Part shown: positions 53,855 through 64,000 of the stretch, in pieces
How positions within the stretch are numbered: position 1 is the first letter of the stretch
Layout of the letters: each line of letters begins with the position of its first letter
Assembly (NCBI RefSeq): GCF_023159225.1
Contig: NC_063167.1
Location: 15,069,360-15,133,359 of the forward strand
Reading direction: 5' to 3'
DNA length: 64,000 nt
Origin: Perognathus longimembris pacificus
Lineage: Eukaryota; Chordata; Mammalia; Rodentia; Heteromyidae
Notes under the pieces: model-generated
Told to the model about the DNA's origin: nothing
What the model saw: only the letters and a program-made list of their open reading frames with translations
Databases searched by the model: none
Position numbers and translations under genes: made by a program

Positions 53855-53945
53855 GTTAATTTCCCCATTCTATTGCTGGGGAAACTGAGGCTCAACAGGA
53901 GCCCAAGGCCTGGCCGAGGTCACCCAGCGTGCTTGCTGGACACTG
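53855..53945 (-). mobile_element. MIR-like SINE relic
   Basis: TTAATTTCCCCATTCTATTG, GGGGAAACTGAGGCTCAACA, GAGGTCACCCAGC: MIR core order. Confidence 0.65.
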
Positions 53946-54544
53946 CACCTGCTTCCCCTTGTCTCCCCCCAGTCCCTGCCTAGCTTTCCTGGGCTGGGCC
54001 TGGCAGCAGCTCTGCTCACCCTGGGCCTACTGCCTGCCAGGTGCCCAAGTGCCCAGGCCGGGAGTCGCATCGAGGGGCCCTGGTGGGCGCTACAGTCCTC
54101 CCTGTCTCCCAGGCTCTCTCCTTGAGCCTTATTCTTCATGCAGTGGAATTGGGGGGGGGGGGGGAGCTGGAAGGTTGACAGGAGCTCAGGCTCACAAAAG
54201 GGTTGCTGGGAACCGGCGGTGACTTTCTGCCCTTCCTTCCACTGGTGAGGGTACAGTGTTGGCCCTTCTGGAGGACACAGTGACACCTACCACCCTGGAG
54301 GTGGAGACCCGGCCCTTGCCAGGTAGAGGCCATATGTAGCACCTTGATTTAGACTTAGCAGTTCCAAAGCATCTAGGAAAAAATTCTGGAAAGGAGTCAG
54401 CCTGGGGCATTCTATTATAGTACCACAGAGTGGTACTATAGGACCAAGACACCGGCTTTAGACAGAAACGTGCTGGGCAACAGAGCACTTTGTCCCAGTC
54501 ACATTTAGCTGGTGTCTCATCTCCATAGACAAGGCGCCTTTGGA
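53946..54544. other. Upstream flank, no gene seen
   Basis: Unique sequence with a G12 run near 54150. Nothing recognisable. Confidence 0.5.
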
Positions 54545-54775
54545 GCCAGGCATCAGGGGCTCCCGCCTGTCATCCTAGCTACTCAGGAGGCTGAGATCTG
54601 AGGATCAAAGTTCAAAGCCTGCCAGGGTAGGAAAGTCTGAGATCCTTATCTCCAATGAGTCACAGAAAAAGCCAGAAGTGACACTGTGGCTCAAGGGGTA
54701 GAACACTAGCTTTAAGCACAAAGGAGCTCAGGGACAGCACCCAGGCCCAGAGTTCAAGCCCCAGGACCAGCTCTA
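54545..54775 (+). mobile_element. 7SL-Geo composite SINE
   Basis: Complete head (CCTGTCATCCTAGCTACTCA) and Geo (TGTGGCTCAAGGGGTAGAAC, then GAGTTCAAGCCCCAGGACC). Confidence 0.9.
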
Positions 54776-55439
54776 AAGAAAAGAAAAGGCGCCCTTCTCA
54801 GAACTGCAGAGTGCCCAGAGAGCAGAAGGGCGAGGCCGGAAGCCAGGGCACACTCGTAGCACACACGTGCTCACAGGCATTCTCACGGGGCTGGCAGGTC
54901 ACACACCTGCGTGTGTACATGGTCAGGACCTCCTTGAGGCCCATTGTCCTGGGAGCCGCGGGCGTGGACAGCTAAGCCCAGGTGTGCAGCAACAGCCACA
55001 GGTGACCCGTCCCCCGTCCCGCCCCGCCCCGCCCCAGGCGGTGAGCCCAGTGGAGCTCAAAGGCCCTCCTCCAGCACCTGACACCTCCACACTCCACTGT
55101 GCCATGGGTGTGACTCAAGCCACAGCCGTCCGACCCAGGTCCTCCCCAAAGTTGTGCTCCCCCCCGCCATCTCGTGTAGAATGGAAAGGGCAGATGACCC
55201 AGTACCTGCTCATGCACTCGCTTACACCCCCTCCTATTGGTCTTCAGTCACCCCAAACTTTCTCTTCTCATAAGCAGAAAATGATGTTGAGAGCAAAGAG
55301 GGTCCAGCCAAGCAGGAGTTCCATTAGAGGAGGTTCAGGAGTGTGGCCCCCATTGTCCCCGGGGCAGGGGCATGGACAGGGTGGTGACTGGACAGGGGGA
55401 CCCTAGGTGGGGTCCCACATAACTAATTTATTATTTCTT
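54776..55439. other. Upstream flank, no gene seen
   Basis: GC-rich unique sequence, including a short CCCCG run near 55020. No gene. Confidence 0.5.
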
Positions 55440-55652
55440 TGTCGGTCATGGGTCTTGAACTCAGGGCCTGGGCACTGTCCCTGAGCTTTGTCATTCAAGG
55501 CCAGTGCTCTACTGCATGAGTCACAGTGCCACTTCCGGTTTTCTGGTGGTTAACTGGAGATATCTGCCTGGAGCTGGCTTTGAACCACGATCCTCTGATC
55601 TCAGCCTCCTGAGTAGCTAAGATTACAGGCGTGAGCCGCTGGCACCTGGCTT
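55440..55652 (-). mobile_element. 7SL-Geo composite SINE
   Basis: Complement of Geo (TCTTGAACTCAGGGCCTGGG) and head (CCTCCTGAGTAGCTAAGATT). Confidence 0.9.
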
Positions 55653-56165
55653 GTTGCTGACTTTTTAAACAATAGCCCTGCAGGTGACTCTCAGTACCCG
55701 TTGGTACTCGGTTCCGAGACCGCCAAGGAGAGAAACGGTGTGTGCTCGGCGTGTTGTAGTACTATAGTCCACAGCGTAGTCCCCGACCGGCTTCCCCTGC
55801 AGACACGCCGCCTGCCCGCTCAGCTCGCCTGCTTGCCTTTCCCCCTCCATCACGCACATCCCGGCCCTACTGGCCTTGGGAGGATTTCACCCTCCCTGTG
55901 TCCCGGCAGGGCACCGTGGGCTTTCTGGGGGACAAGGTTCCACAAAGGAAGGACAGGGAATACTTGGCAGGTCGCACAGGGTTTCAGGGCCACTGCCCAG
56001 GCCACCGGGACCCGAGGGAGCTGCCACCTCTGCTGAGCCACGGAATGTGCACATCCCATATTACAGGTCCAGTTTGGAAATGGTCTTGATCCTTAATTAT
56101 TATCATTATCATGATTATTATTTACTCAGTCAAAACCATGTGTAATTGATAGCAAAAACAAACCG
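55653..56165. other. Upstream flank, no gene seen
   Basis: Unique sequence ending in an AT-rich TTATTATCATTATC stretch. Confidence 0.5.
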
Positions 56166-56168
56166 TGT

Positions 56169-56204
<36 letters not shown>
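56166..56204 (+). repeat. (TG)n microsatellite
   Basis: About 17 TG units at the Geo end of a minus-strand SINE. Confidence 0.95.
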
Positions 56205-56205
<1 letters not shown>

Positions 56206-56416
56206 AATGCTGAGCCTTCGAGGTCTGTGGGTGTTCTCCCTGAGCTTTTTCATTTTACCACTCGAGCCGCAGCTCCACTTTGGGCTTTTTTGGTGGTTCG
56301 TTGGAGGTAAGAGTCTCATGGGCTTTCCTGCCCAGGCTGGCTTCAAATCGTGATCCTCAGATCTCAGCCTCCTGAGTAGCTAGGATTACAAGTGTGAACC
56401 ACCACCAGTGCCTGGT
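56205..56416 (-). mobile_element. 7SL-Geo composite SINE
   Basis: Complement of a partly deleted Geo and a complete head (CCTCCTGAGTAGCTAGGATT). Confidence 0.88.
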
Positions 56417-56495
56417 AGGCTAATTGTATTATTTCATTTCTTCTATACTTCTATTTAAGGGAAAGGAAAAGATACTTTTTAAAAAATCTAACCCC

Positions 56496-56697
56496 GGGGC
56501 TGGGAATATGGCCTAGTGGCAAGAGTGCTTGCCTGGTATACATGAAGCCCTGGGTTCGATTCCCCAGCACCACGTATATAGAAAACGGCCAGAAGTGGCG
56601 CTGTGGCTCAAGTGGCAGAGTGCTAGCCTCGAGCAAAAAGAAGCCAGGGACAGTGCTCAGGCCCTGAGTCCAAGCCCAGAGACTGGCACACACACAA
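56496..56697 (+). mobile_element. IDL-Geo SINE with TSD
   Basis: Complete copy (IDL box B GGGTTCGATTCCCC). TSD aaaaaatctaacccc at 56481-56495 and about 56698-56712. The tail contains CA repeats. Confidence 0.95.
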
Positions 56698-56712
56698 AAA
56701 AAATCTAACCCC

Positions 56713-58770
56713 AAACTTCTGAAAGAAAATTGGGCAGAAGTGCTCAGTCCGCACCGCACCCCAGCACTAAGTCTGCTTGGCGGGAATGTATTTGGTTCCA
56801 TGGCTGTGACCTCCAAAAGGGGAAGAAAAATAAAAAAAAAAAACAACAAAGGTAAATAATACCTCGTTCAAGTTCACCTTCAACCAACCAGATGGGTGTC
56901 ATTGCTGAGTGTAGACGCCAGGAAGTGGTGCGTGCGTGCGTGCGTGTGTGCGCGCGCGCATGCACAGGAAGTGGTGGCTCGGCCCCCCCGAGGTGCTACC
57001 TGGGAGGTCTGGGGCCCCGTCCCGAGCCCCTGGATTTGGGGACAGGGGTGGGCAGAGCCGAGCCGAGGCTGGCACGCGCTCTTACATCCTGGCCTGGCAC
57101 CGGCAATCCCAGCCACAGGGTTGGGCGTGGGAGCCTCCGTCGTTTGCTTTTCTCCCTGACAGAAGCGTCCCTCTGGCCGCCTGGTCATCCCCTCTGGCCG
57201 TCGCTGAGCGGAGGCCCAGCGAGCATCCTCAGGCTCTCGGTGGGGCCTGGCTCCTCTCCCTGCCTCCTCTCGGAGCCCCGGGCTGGGCTTGGGACGGGAG
57301 GGCCCCTCGGGCTGTCCTCAGCCCTGTCTGGGTCCCCAGGGGCAAGGAGTCCCAATCCTGCCCTTGGAGAGGGACGAGAGGAGTGGAAAAGATGAGAAGC
57401 TGGCAGAGGACACAGGGGCCCTGGGCTCGTGAGCCGGCAAGCACTGAGCGCCTACTGTGTGTGGCCAGCGAGGACTTACTGAGCGCCTGCATGTGTGGAG
57501 GATGATTTCAGATGCTGCCCACCTGTCATCTCTTCTCCTGCTTTTGCATCCCAAGAATGGGAGGGGTGGGGGAGGAGCTGGGGGGAGGCAGGGTAGCAGG
57601 GAGGGGAGAGAAGGGATGGCAGGGGGGAGGGAGGGGCAGCAGGGGGCAGGGGGGTCTGGAGCCTCATGCCCACCTCCTGGCCAGTGTCAGGCTCCTGGAG
57701 GTGCAGGGACACTGAGGACCGGGCCGCTTCCTCCCCAGAGGGGTTCCATGGCCCTCACACTCTCCCCCCCCCCAGTGTGGGTTCTCTTTCCAGATGGGGA
57801 AACTGAGGCCCAGCAAGGCTCAACAACATGCCTGTGTCTCACCCAATCTCTGGGATGAGCGTCTGTGGCTTGACACTAGAGGACTCCGCACACCCCGGCC
57901 CCCAGCCCTCTTGGGTTGGGGAGCCAGGCATAGAGCGGGGGTCGGTGGAGCCCGAAGCCAAGGGAAGCTTCAAGGTCAGACCTGACCCCTCTTCCTAGTC
58001 ATCTTGGGAAACTCAGCAGCTGCCCGAATCCAAGAACCAGGAGGACAATGGGGTGTCAGCCATGTCATCAACAGGCTCCTCCTGGCAGGCAGACAGTTCT
58101 TGGGAATGTCTAACCCGAGGCCCTCCTGCTGCAGAAGACCTTCCTCCTTTGTACCCGCAGAGAGCAGCACCTCCTCCTCTGCCCGCCACCAGAGCAGAAC
58201 GCCGGGGCTTTACACAGCTTACTAACACCTGAAATGAGCACTCCTGGCGTGGCTATCAGCTGGGCAGACAGCGTGGCAGGACTGGGGGCTGCTGAGGGGT
58301 GGAGGGCTTCACTGATTGTCCAAGCAACCACTGTTCTCCTCTCCTTCTACAGAGGGAGGGGGATGAGGGCAGCCAGGGGGAGATGTCATGGAAAACGGGC
58401 TGGAGGCCAGGGAGATGGTGGTGTGCAGAGACTTGGCCCCTGGGTGCTGGCCTTGAAGGTAGAGGCGGGGCCAGGTGCCAAGGACACCAGAAGAGCACTC
58501 CTGGTCCTGTTTGCCCTTCTTGCTGAAGGAGGACATGGCTCCTCCCTCTTCTCTCCGCCCTTGTTCCAATCACCCTGTCACCAGTCTGGGGACAGTGGTG
58601 GGCCACTTCCAGCTCTTCAGACCTGAAGCAAGGCTTGGCAGGACCAAGGCTCCCCACAGGGGTGGGAGGGTGGGGTGGGGGGTGGGGGCGCGACTGAGTG
58701 TGAAAGCCCAGAGTCTCGGAAGGGAAGAACAATTCTTAATCCAGTCTCTTAAAACAAAACACATCTTTTC
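56713..58770. other. Upstream flank, no gene seen
   Basis: GC-rich unique sequence. MIR-like words near 57780-57850 (GATGGGGAAACTGAGGCCCA). Open frames are unremarkable. Confidence 0.5.
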
Positions 58771-58774
58771 CTAA

Positions 58775-58880
58775 GTATGAAAATAATACACATTCATTAA
58801 GGGAAAATTGGAAAATAATAAAATTAAGAAGAAGAAAATTAAAACCACCCACAAACCCTGCCACCCAGAACAGTGAGTGG
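58775..58880 (+). mobile_element. Old L1M-type 3'UTR fragment
   Basis: ATACACATTCATTAAGGGAA, AATTGGAAAATAATAAAA, CCACCCACAAACCCTGCCAC: the ordered words of L1ME-type 3' ends. Confidence 0.6.
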
Positions 58881-59151
58881 TGTTTGGGCTCCTAGCCTGC
58901 TCTGCTTGCTCTCCATACCTCCCTCTTTCCTCTCTTTCACCAGGCAGAGAGTGGGGAAGGGTACGGGATGTGCTGTACAGGGACCTGCTTTGGAAACTGC
59001 AGTGCACTGTGTGTGTTGTGAGTCACTGCGTCCCCTTGGGTCCCCTAGCATTCCCTCGGCTGCAGGAGCCTGGCCAGGTGTTGGGGGGGGGGGAGCGGTG
59101 CCCTGTGGCTCACTGTCCAGCCCTGCTGTGACTGACCCCTGTAGGTAGGGC

Positions 59152-59229
59152 AGGGAGCCCTCATGGTCCCCCAATTCCCGAGAAGAGCACAGGGAGTCCT
59201 CATGGTCCCCCAATTCCCGAGAAAAGCAC
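59152..59229 (+). repeat. 39-bp tandem duplication
   Basis: Two adjacent 39-bp units (59152-59190, 59191-59229) sharing CATGGTCCCCCAATTCCCGA differ at only two bases. Confidence 0.97.
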
Positions 59230-59305
59230 ACCCACAGCTCTCGTGGCTCCTCCCAAAGCCCCAGATGCTAGATATGGAGCCCTTTGGCCATGTTTTCAGG
59301 GCATT

Positions 59306-59523
59306 GGTACTGGGGCTTGAACTCAGGTGAGGCCCTCTCTCCTGGCGTTTTGACTCATAGCTAGAGCTTGACCACTTGAGCCACACCTTTACTTCCAGCG
59401 TTCTGGTAGTTTACTGGAAACCAGTCTCTCAGATTTGTTTTCCCAGGCTGGTTTCAAACCACAATCCTTAGATCTCGGACTCCTCAGTAGCCAGGATTAC
59501 AGGCATGAGCCAACAGCCCCTGG

Positions 59524-59524
<1 letters not shown>
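59306..59524 (-). mobile_element. 7SL-Geo composite SINE, diverged
   Basis: Complement of Geo (GACCACTTGAGCCACACC) and head (CTCAGTAGCCAGGATTACAG). Confidence 0.83.

Positions 59525-59527
<3 letters not shown>

Positions 59528-59567
<40 letters not shown>
59528..59567 (+). repeat. (CT)n microsatellite
   Basis: About 19 CT units next to the head of a minus-strand SINE. Confidence 0.96.
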
Positions 59568-59568
<1 letters not shown>

Positions 59569-59630
59569 GCTTCAGTTTCTCCCCCACTGCCCTGGTGAGA
59601 GGGCTGACATACCACCAAGGCCGTGCATGC

Positions 59631-59634
<4 letters not shown>

Positions 59635-59664
<30 letters not shown>
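59635..59664 (+). repeat. (TG)n microsatellite
   Basis: About 14 TG units. Confidence 0.95.
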
Positions 59665-59667
<3 letters not shown>

Positions 59668-60082
59668 AGCCTTCCCTGCCTTGGGAAGGCCACATTCTGG
59701 CCTTGCCTGGGAAACTCCACAAACGCTCAGTGACCGCACACAGGGCTGCAGACTGCTCAGGGCCGAGCCTCACGGGCGACCTGGCTCAGGCAGGCGGCTG
59801 GCTGGCTGGCTCTGAACCTCAGTTTCCTCATTTGTACAGGGGGCTTTGTGGCGGCATCTGTTTTAGAGGGAAAAGTACTCGTGTGCATGGGAAGAGCTGT
59901 GTGCTCTTAGCAGTCCTATCGGTCACACGTGGATGGCGCTCTGGGCCAGGAAGAATCTCGAATATTATCATGGTGGAGATTTTACGTGTCTGGGCCCTGC
60001 TAATATGGTATAGCTGTTTAAGAGCTCAGTCATCATAATTTATACTTTTTAGACAGTCACATGTTTTTAAATTTCCTTTTTG

Positions 60083-60275
60083 GAGATACCGAGGTTTGAA
60101 CCGCGGGCCTTGAGCTTTCTAGGCAGGTGCTCTACCGCTTGAGCCACAACCCCAGCTCCAGTTATGTTTCAGATGGGCTCTGGAGATTTTGCCCAGAGCT
60201 GATCTCAGACCTATAGCTCGGTTATGGGCTCTTTATAGCTGGGACTATAGGTTGAGCCAACATAAGCCAGCTTAT
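60083..60275 (-). mobile_element. ID-like/7SL composite SINE relic
   Basis: Complement of a tRNA-like monomer (GGTTTGAACCGCGGGCC, CTCTACCGCTTGAGCCAC) and a decayed 7SL-like half (CTGATCTCAGACC, TATAGCTGGGACTATAGG). The right half differs from Geo. Confidence 0.55.
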
Positions 60276-60406
60276 GGCTTATGGTGAGGGTCTTGCAGTT
60301 TCACCCAGACTGTTTGAACAGAGACTCTCATGAATCCCAGCTTCTCAGACATTACAGGAGGGAGACACTCAGAGTGCTTGGCTCAATTATGCATTTCTTC
60401 ATTTCA

Positions 60407-60408
<2 letters not shown>

Positions 60409-60451
<43 letters not shown>
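60409..60451 (+). repeat. (TG)n microsatellite
   Basis: About 20 TG units. Confidence 0.96.
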
Positions 60452-60502
60452 AGAGACCAGCAAAATTTCCTTTTAAGTCTTATACAATTTCTCAAGTCTT
60501 TT

Positions 60503-60713
60503 TTTTTTTTTTTTTTTTTTTTGGCCAGTCCTGGGCCTTGGACTCAGGGCCTGAGCACTGTCCCTGGCTTCTTTTTGCTCAAGGCTAGCAGTCTGCCACT
60601 TGAGCCACAGCGCCACTTCTGGCCGTTTTCTATATATGTGGTGCTGAGGAATTGAACCCAGGGCTAAATGTATATGAGGAAGGCACTCTTGCCACTAGGC
60701 CATATCCCCAGCC
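60503..60713 (-). mobile_element. IDL-Geo SINE with TSD
   Basis: Complement of a complete copy with a long T run. TSD ctcaagtctttt at 60491-60502 and 60714-60725. Confidence 0.95.
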
Positions 60714-60725
60714 CTCAAGTCTTTT

Positions 60726-61242
60726 GAAAAGATCATTTTCTGGCTCTAGAGTACCTTAGTCCAAGACATGGATTTACTGGCTCTCCATGAAGCCGCTTAT
60801 CCTACGGTGTTTATTAGAGAGAACATCCAAGGTCCTGACCAGTCCTGCGGCAGAGAGCCCTGCGGAATGCTTGGGCTCGTCTGACTTCTTTACTCTGCTG
60901 AGCACCCAGGGAGATGCCACCCTGGCTTCCTGGCTTCTAGGAAATGGGGGAGAGGAAGAAGAGCTGTGATTGACAGGCGAGGGGGCACACAATGAAGAGA
61001 CCCGCCCACCCCCCCAGCTTCAGTCCTCATGGTGGCCTGGAGTGGCTGATGTGGTGCAGAAACCTGCAGCCCCTGGTTCTAAGCCCCACCTCCTTCCTCC
61101 TGTAGGTGGCGGGCTTTGAGATACGGAAGGTTCTGGATCTCCCTGCCACCCCTCCTAGCATTCAGTGCAGTAAACCCAGACCCTTCTGTAGCTGTCCTCT
61201 GCCTATAAAAGCAGCATCGAACTTCTCAGAGAGTTGTTTTGT
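60726..61242. other. Upstream flank, no gene seen
   Basis: Unique sequence, no recognisable coding or RNA feature. Confidence 0.5.
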
Positions 61243-61482
61243 TTATGTGCTGGTACCCGGGCTTGAACTCAAGGCCCTGTGCTCTCACTTCTTGGCTTTC
61301 TTCTCCTCAAGGCTGGTAGAGCTCTACCATTTGAGCCATGACTCTACTTGGGCTTTCTGGTAGTGTATTGAAGATTCGACTCTCATGGACTTTCCCATCC
61401 GGGCTGGCTTTGAACCGCCATCCTCAGATCTCAGCCCTGGAGTAGCTAGGATGACAAACGTGAGCCACCGGTGCCTGGTATC
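61243..61482 (-). mobile_element. 7SL-Geo composite SINE
   Basis: Complement of Geo (GGCTTGAACTCAAGGCCCTG) and head (CCTCAGATCTCAGCCCTGGA). Confidence 0.87.
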
Positions 61483-62868
61483 ATTTCTTATTTTTAAATT
61501 GTGGGCATGAAGAATGGGTGGCACTCCCAGCTCAGGAAGGAAGGCTGGAGGAAGGAGAGGGCGCGCCCGCCTGGGGCGCCACAGCCTGAGCGGGTGACCC
61601 CGCAGCCACGCAGGGACCCTGGCTCAGCGTCCTTAACTGTCCATGCACCTGAGACCCAGGGCGCGTCGCCTCAGAGATGTGTGGGTGAAAATAAGGCTGG
61701 CCAGCACAGGTGGAGAGCCCTATGGGCTCTCTCTCTCTCTTACACACGTGTGTGAGCACACACACATACACGCCCACGCAGAGACATGCACTCAAAGCAC
61801 ACACCGGCATGGCCCAGTTCAGCAAACACCCTGTGCGTCATGACATACTGGATCTGCCCACTGCCCCGCTGGGACCAGCCAAGACTCAGCTGCCCCCAGG
61901 GTCCCCGCACAGGCCAGCCCCTGCCCCAGCCCCCCCCCCCCCATCCCGCTCCCTCCCAGGCCAGTCCCCGGCCCCGACCCCAGTGCGGCCTGTGCCTGTT
62001 CGGAGCTCCACTCGGTTCCAGCTTTCCAGAAACCCTTCCAGAAGTATGTATTGAGCAGGGCCTGCAGGCGCAGTGAAGGTGGTAGGGGAGGCGGGAGTCG
62101 CCTCTCCTGGAATAACCGCAGAGGGCTCCATGGAGGGGGTGCACCTGCACCTTAGGAGGCGGAGACCCCCCTCCCCCCCCCCCGGCAGGACTGAGAGGTT
62201 AACCTGGCAGGCTTGGTGGCAGACGCCCCTGGTCCCCGGCTGGGCCTCACCAGCTTCTCCCTTAGGCCCGTGGGTGAAAGCCACTTGCCTTTGCTGACTG
62301 TCAGTTCCCATGGGAGACGTGGGGCCCTGGCACCCACGACAGCCACTGAGCCAGGAGCTGGGTGAGGCACACCCGGCCAGCATCCCTGCAAATGCACCCG
62401 ATGAGCCTTGCGGGTGCGAGTCAAGCCCCCCCTCCCCCATTCTCTCTCTTCTTCTCCTTTACTCTCTGCACGAGGACCCCCGCCACTCCCCCGGCTCAGA
62501 TCCATCTCCGCTGTCAGCCCAGGCAGGCGAGCCCCATGTCCCCACCGCGCCCAGGGCTCCCCGCAGCCCGTCTCCGCTCAGGGCACCCAGCGGAGGGCGT
62601 AGCTGAGGGGCGCGGTCAGCAGCCGCCCTGCGACTCCTACGTCAGGGATGCGCCTGCCCTTTCCGACCACACGCAAGTCTGAACCTTGTGCCAAAAACAC
62701 TTTTCCCAGACTTGAAAGAAAACCCCAAAGAGGAACCTAAACCTCCCAGCCGTCTGTGCGGCTCGGCCAGGAGCACCGGTCCGGACGGGGCTTCAGAGCA
62801 AAACCAGACGGCAAAGGGGAAGTGGGTGCTGGGAACGGCTAGGCCTCCAGTCATCGGCCTGTTTGTCT
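61483..62868. other. Upstream flank, no gene seen
   Basis: GC-rich unique sequence with C runs near 61930 and 62175. The distal RUNX3 P1 exon was looked for and not recognised. Confidence 0.5.
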
Positions 62869-62869
62869 A

Positions 62870-62873
62870 TTCC

Positions 62874-62927
<54 letters not shown>

Positions 62928-62928
62928 A
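62870..62928 (+). repeat. (TATC)n microsatellite
   Basis: About 14 uninterrupted TATC units. Confidence 0.97.
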
Positions 62929-63036
62929 TCCACCTACCCATCCATCCACCATCCATCCACCCACCTTCCACCATCCATCAACCATCCACTATTCATTCAC
63001 CTACCCATCCATCCGTTATCCATCCATCCATCCAGC
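62929..63036 (+). repeat. Degenerate (ATCC)n tract
   Basis: Imperfect ATCC/ACCC/ATTC units continue directly from the TATC array for about 105 bp. Confidence 0.93.
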
Positions 63037-64000
63037 CCTGTGTTTTTCCTTCCCCTGCCTCCTTGCATCTGCCTCGCCACCAGGTGCACAGGAGAGGAGC
63101 AGCCCCTGCTATCTCATGCCCCAGGCCTGGGGAGACTTCTAGAAGGAGAGGTCATAACACTGGGCCTAGAGAGGAGGCTTCGGTTCCCGTGGTGCATCAG
63201 TGACCCTTTGCGAGCACCCGGAAGAGCAGGAGCACTAGCATTTGTTTCCAGCTTCGTGGAAAGCGTGGCACTGCTTGAGGAGCTGGAGAGGCACACACCT
63301 CCGTTATCTCTGTACACTCCCCCCAGTGAGCCTTGGGTGTGCACTGTTCTTTCTCCCCACTCCACAGATGACAGAAATGAGTCCTGAGAAGTGAGGGAAA
63401 CACCCCAGGTGCTGCGAGGAAGTGGGGGGAGGGGGCAGGGACGGGCTGGGGTCTCCGCTTCCGGGTGTCTTTATGTGGTGCCCTCCACTTTCGCCCCAAC
63501 CGTGTCGGAGCCTGCAGCTCAGCTCTGTTCAGCCCTGAGACCCAGTGGGCAGCCACACATGGGGTTCGGAGGGGACACCCCCTCTTTGCACCCTCTCTTT
63601 GAGCCTACACTGCTGGCCCCATTTTACAGAAGGAGATTCACAGGGGCCGATTAGCCTGTCGGCCTACTCAGCACCTTGAGCCATGGGCTTGTGCCAAGCA
63701 AATGGGGGCGGGGGGCTGGGCCCCAAGAAAAGCTGGCTCTCCTGCAAAGCCAATTGGGATTTGCACAGGGCCACGTCCCTCCCTCTCCCCTTCCTTCTTC
63801 CCTCCTCTACCTTCTTCCTTTTCTCCTTCCTCCTCCTCCCTTCCCCGGGATGTCTTGCTGAGCCCTGGCCTGGGGGGCCCAGAGGACAGGGTCCCCCAGG
63901 GGGCTGCAATGGCTTTCTAGAGACACCTGGCAGCGGGGGGAGGGGAGGTTGGGGGGCAGTGGAGCTCAGCATGGAAGCCTGGGTGAGTCCCCCAGCCCCC
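63037..64000. other. Upstream flank to window end, no gene seen
   Basis: Unique sequence with a MIR-like patch near 63605-63665 (CCCATTTTACAGAAGGAGAT) and a CT-rich stretch at 63775-63845. Confidence 0.5.

Noticed and set aside
59152..59229. CRISPR-like direct repeats
   Set aside because: Only two adjacent copies without spacers, in a mammalian genome.
62863..63387. Ser/Ile/Tyr repeat frame
   Set aside because: Translation of TATC and ATCC microsatellites.
50000..64000. Distal P1 first exon of RUNX3 (MASNS-type start)
   Set aside because: I looked for it on the minus strand and did not recognise it; it probably lies beyond the window.

Overview
This is a mammalian nuclear window, most likely from a geomyoid rodent (kangaroo rats, pocket mice, pocket gophers). 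The clade call rests on about nine copies of a dimeric SINE whose left half is a tRNA-Ala/ID-like monomer and whose right half is the Geo monomer. That IDL-Geo structure is known only from Geomyoidea. The species cannot be named from the sequence.

The one protein gene I can identify is RUNX3, on the minus strand. Its proximal-promoter (P2) isoform is complete. Five coding exons (47087-46800, 44879-44723, 37230-37126, 30797-30648, 27877-27342) join in frame at consensus GT-AG sites into 411 codons. The Runt domain, PY motif and C-terminal VWRPY are all present. The P2 promoter lies in a large CpG island (about 45.95-49.85 kb). The 3'UTR runs to about 25.74 kb. The distal P1 first exon was not recognised in the 17 kb upstream and probably lies beyond the right edge.

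Layout: 1-101 holds an unidentified open frame that may be the end of a plus-strand gene. 0.1-25.7 kb is intergenic and repeat-rich. It contains many SINEs, old L1 pieces and a nearly full-length dead L1 (11684-19287, minus) with a 583-bp class II (ERVK-type) solo LTR in its 3'UTR. 25.7-47.1 kb is RUNX3. 47.1-64 kb is upstream flank, with the CpG island, SINEs and microsatellites.

The ordinary repeat background is (i) a composite SINE with a 7SL/B1-like head and the same Geo tail monomer, (ii) IDL-Geo, often with clear target-site duplications (TSDs), (iii) MIR and L1 relics, and (iv) simple repeats, several grown from SINE tails. The 3' half of RUNX3 and the P2 island are almost free of SINEs, and several AT-rich unique blocks there look like regulatory elements. 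I found no tRNA or rRNA gene, no CRISPR array, and nothing that looks like a new multi-gene system. The points most worth following up are RUNX3 lineage changes, candidate enhancers and SINE architecture.
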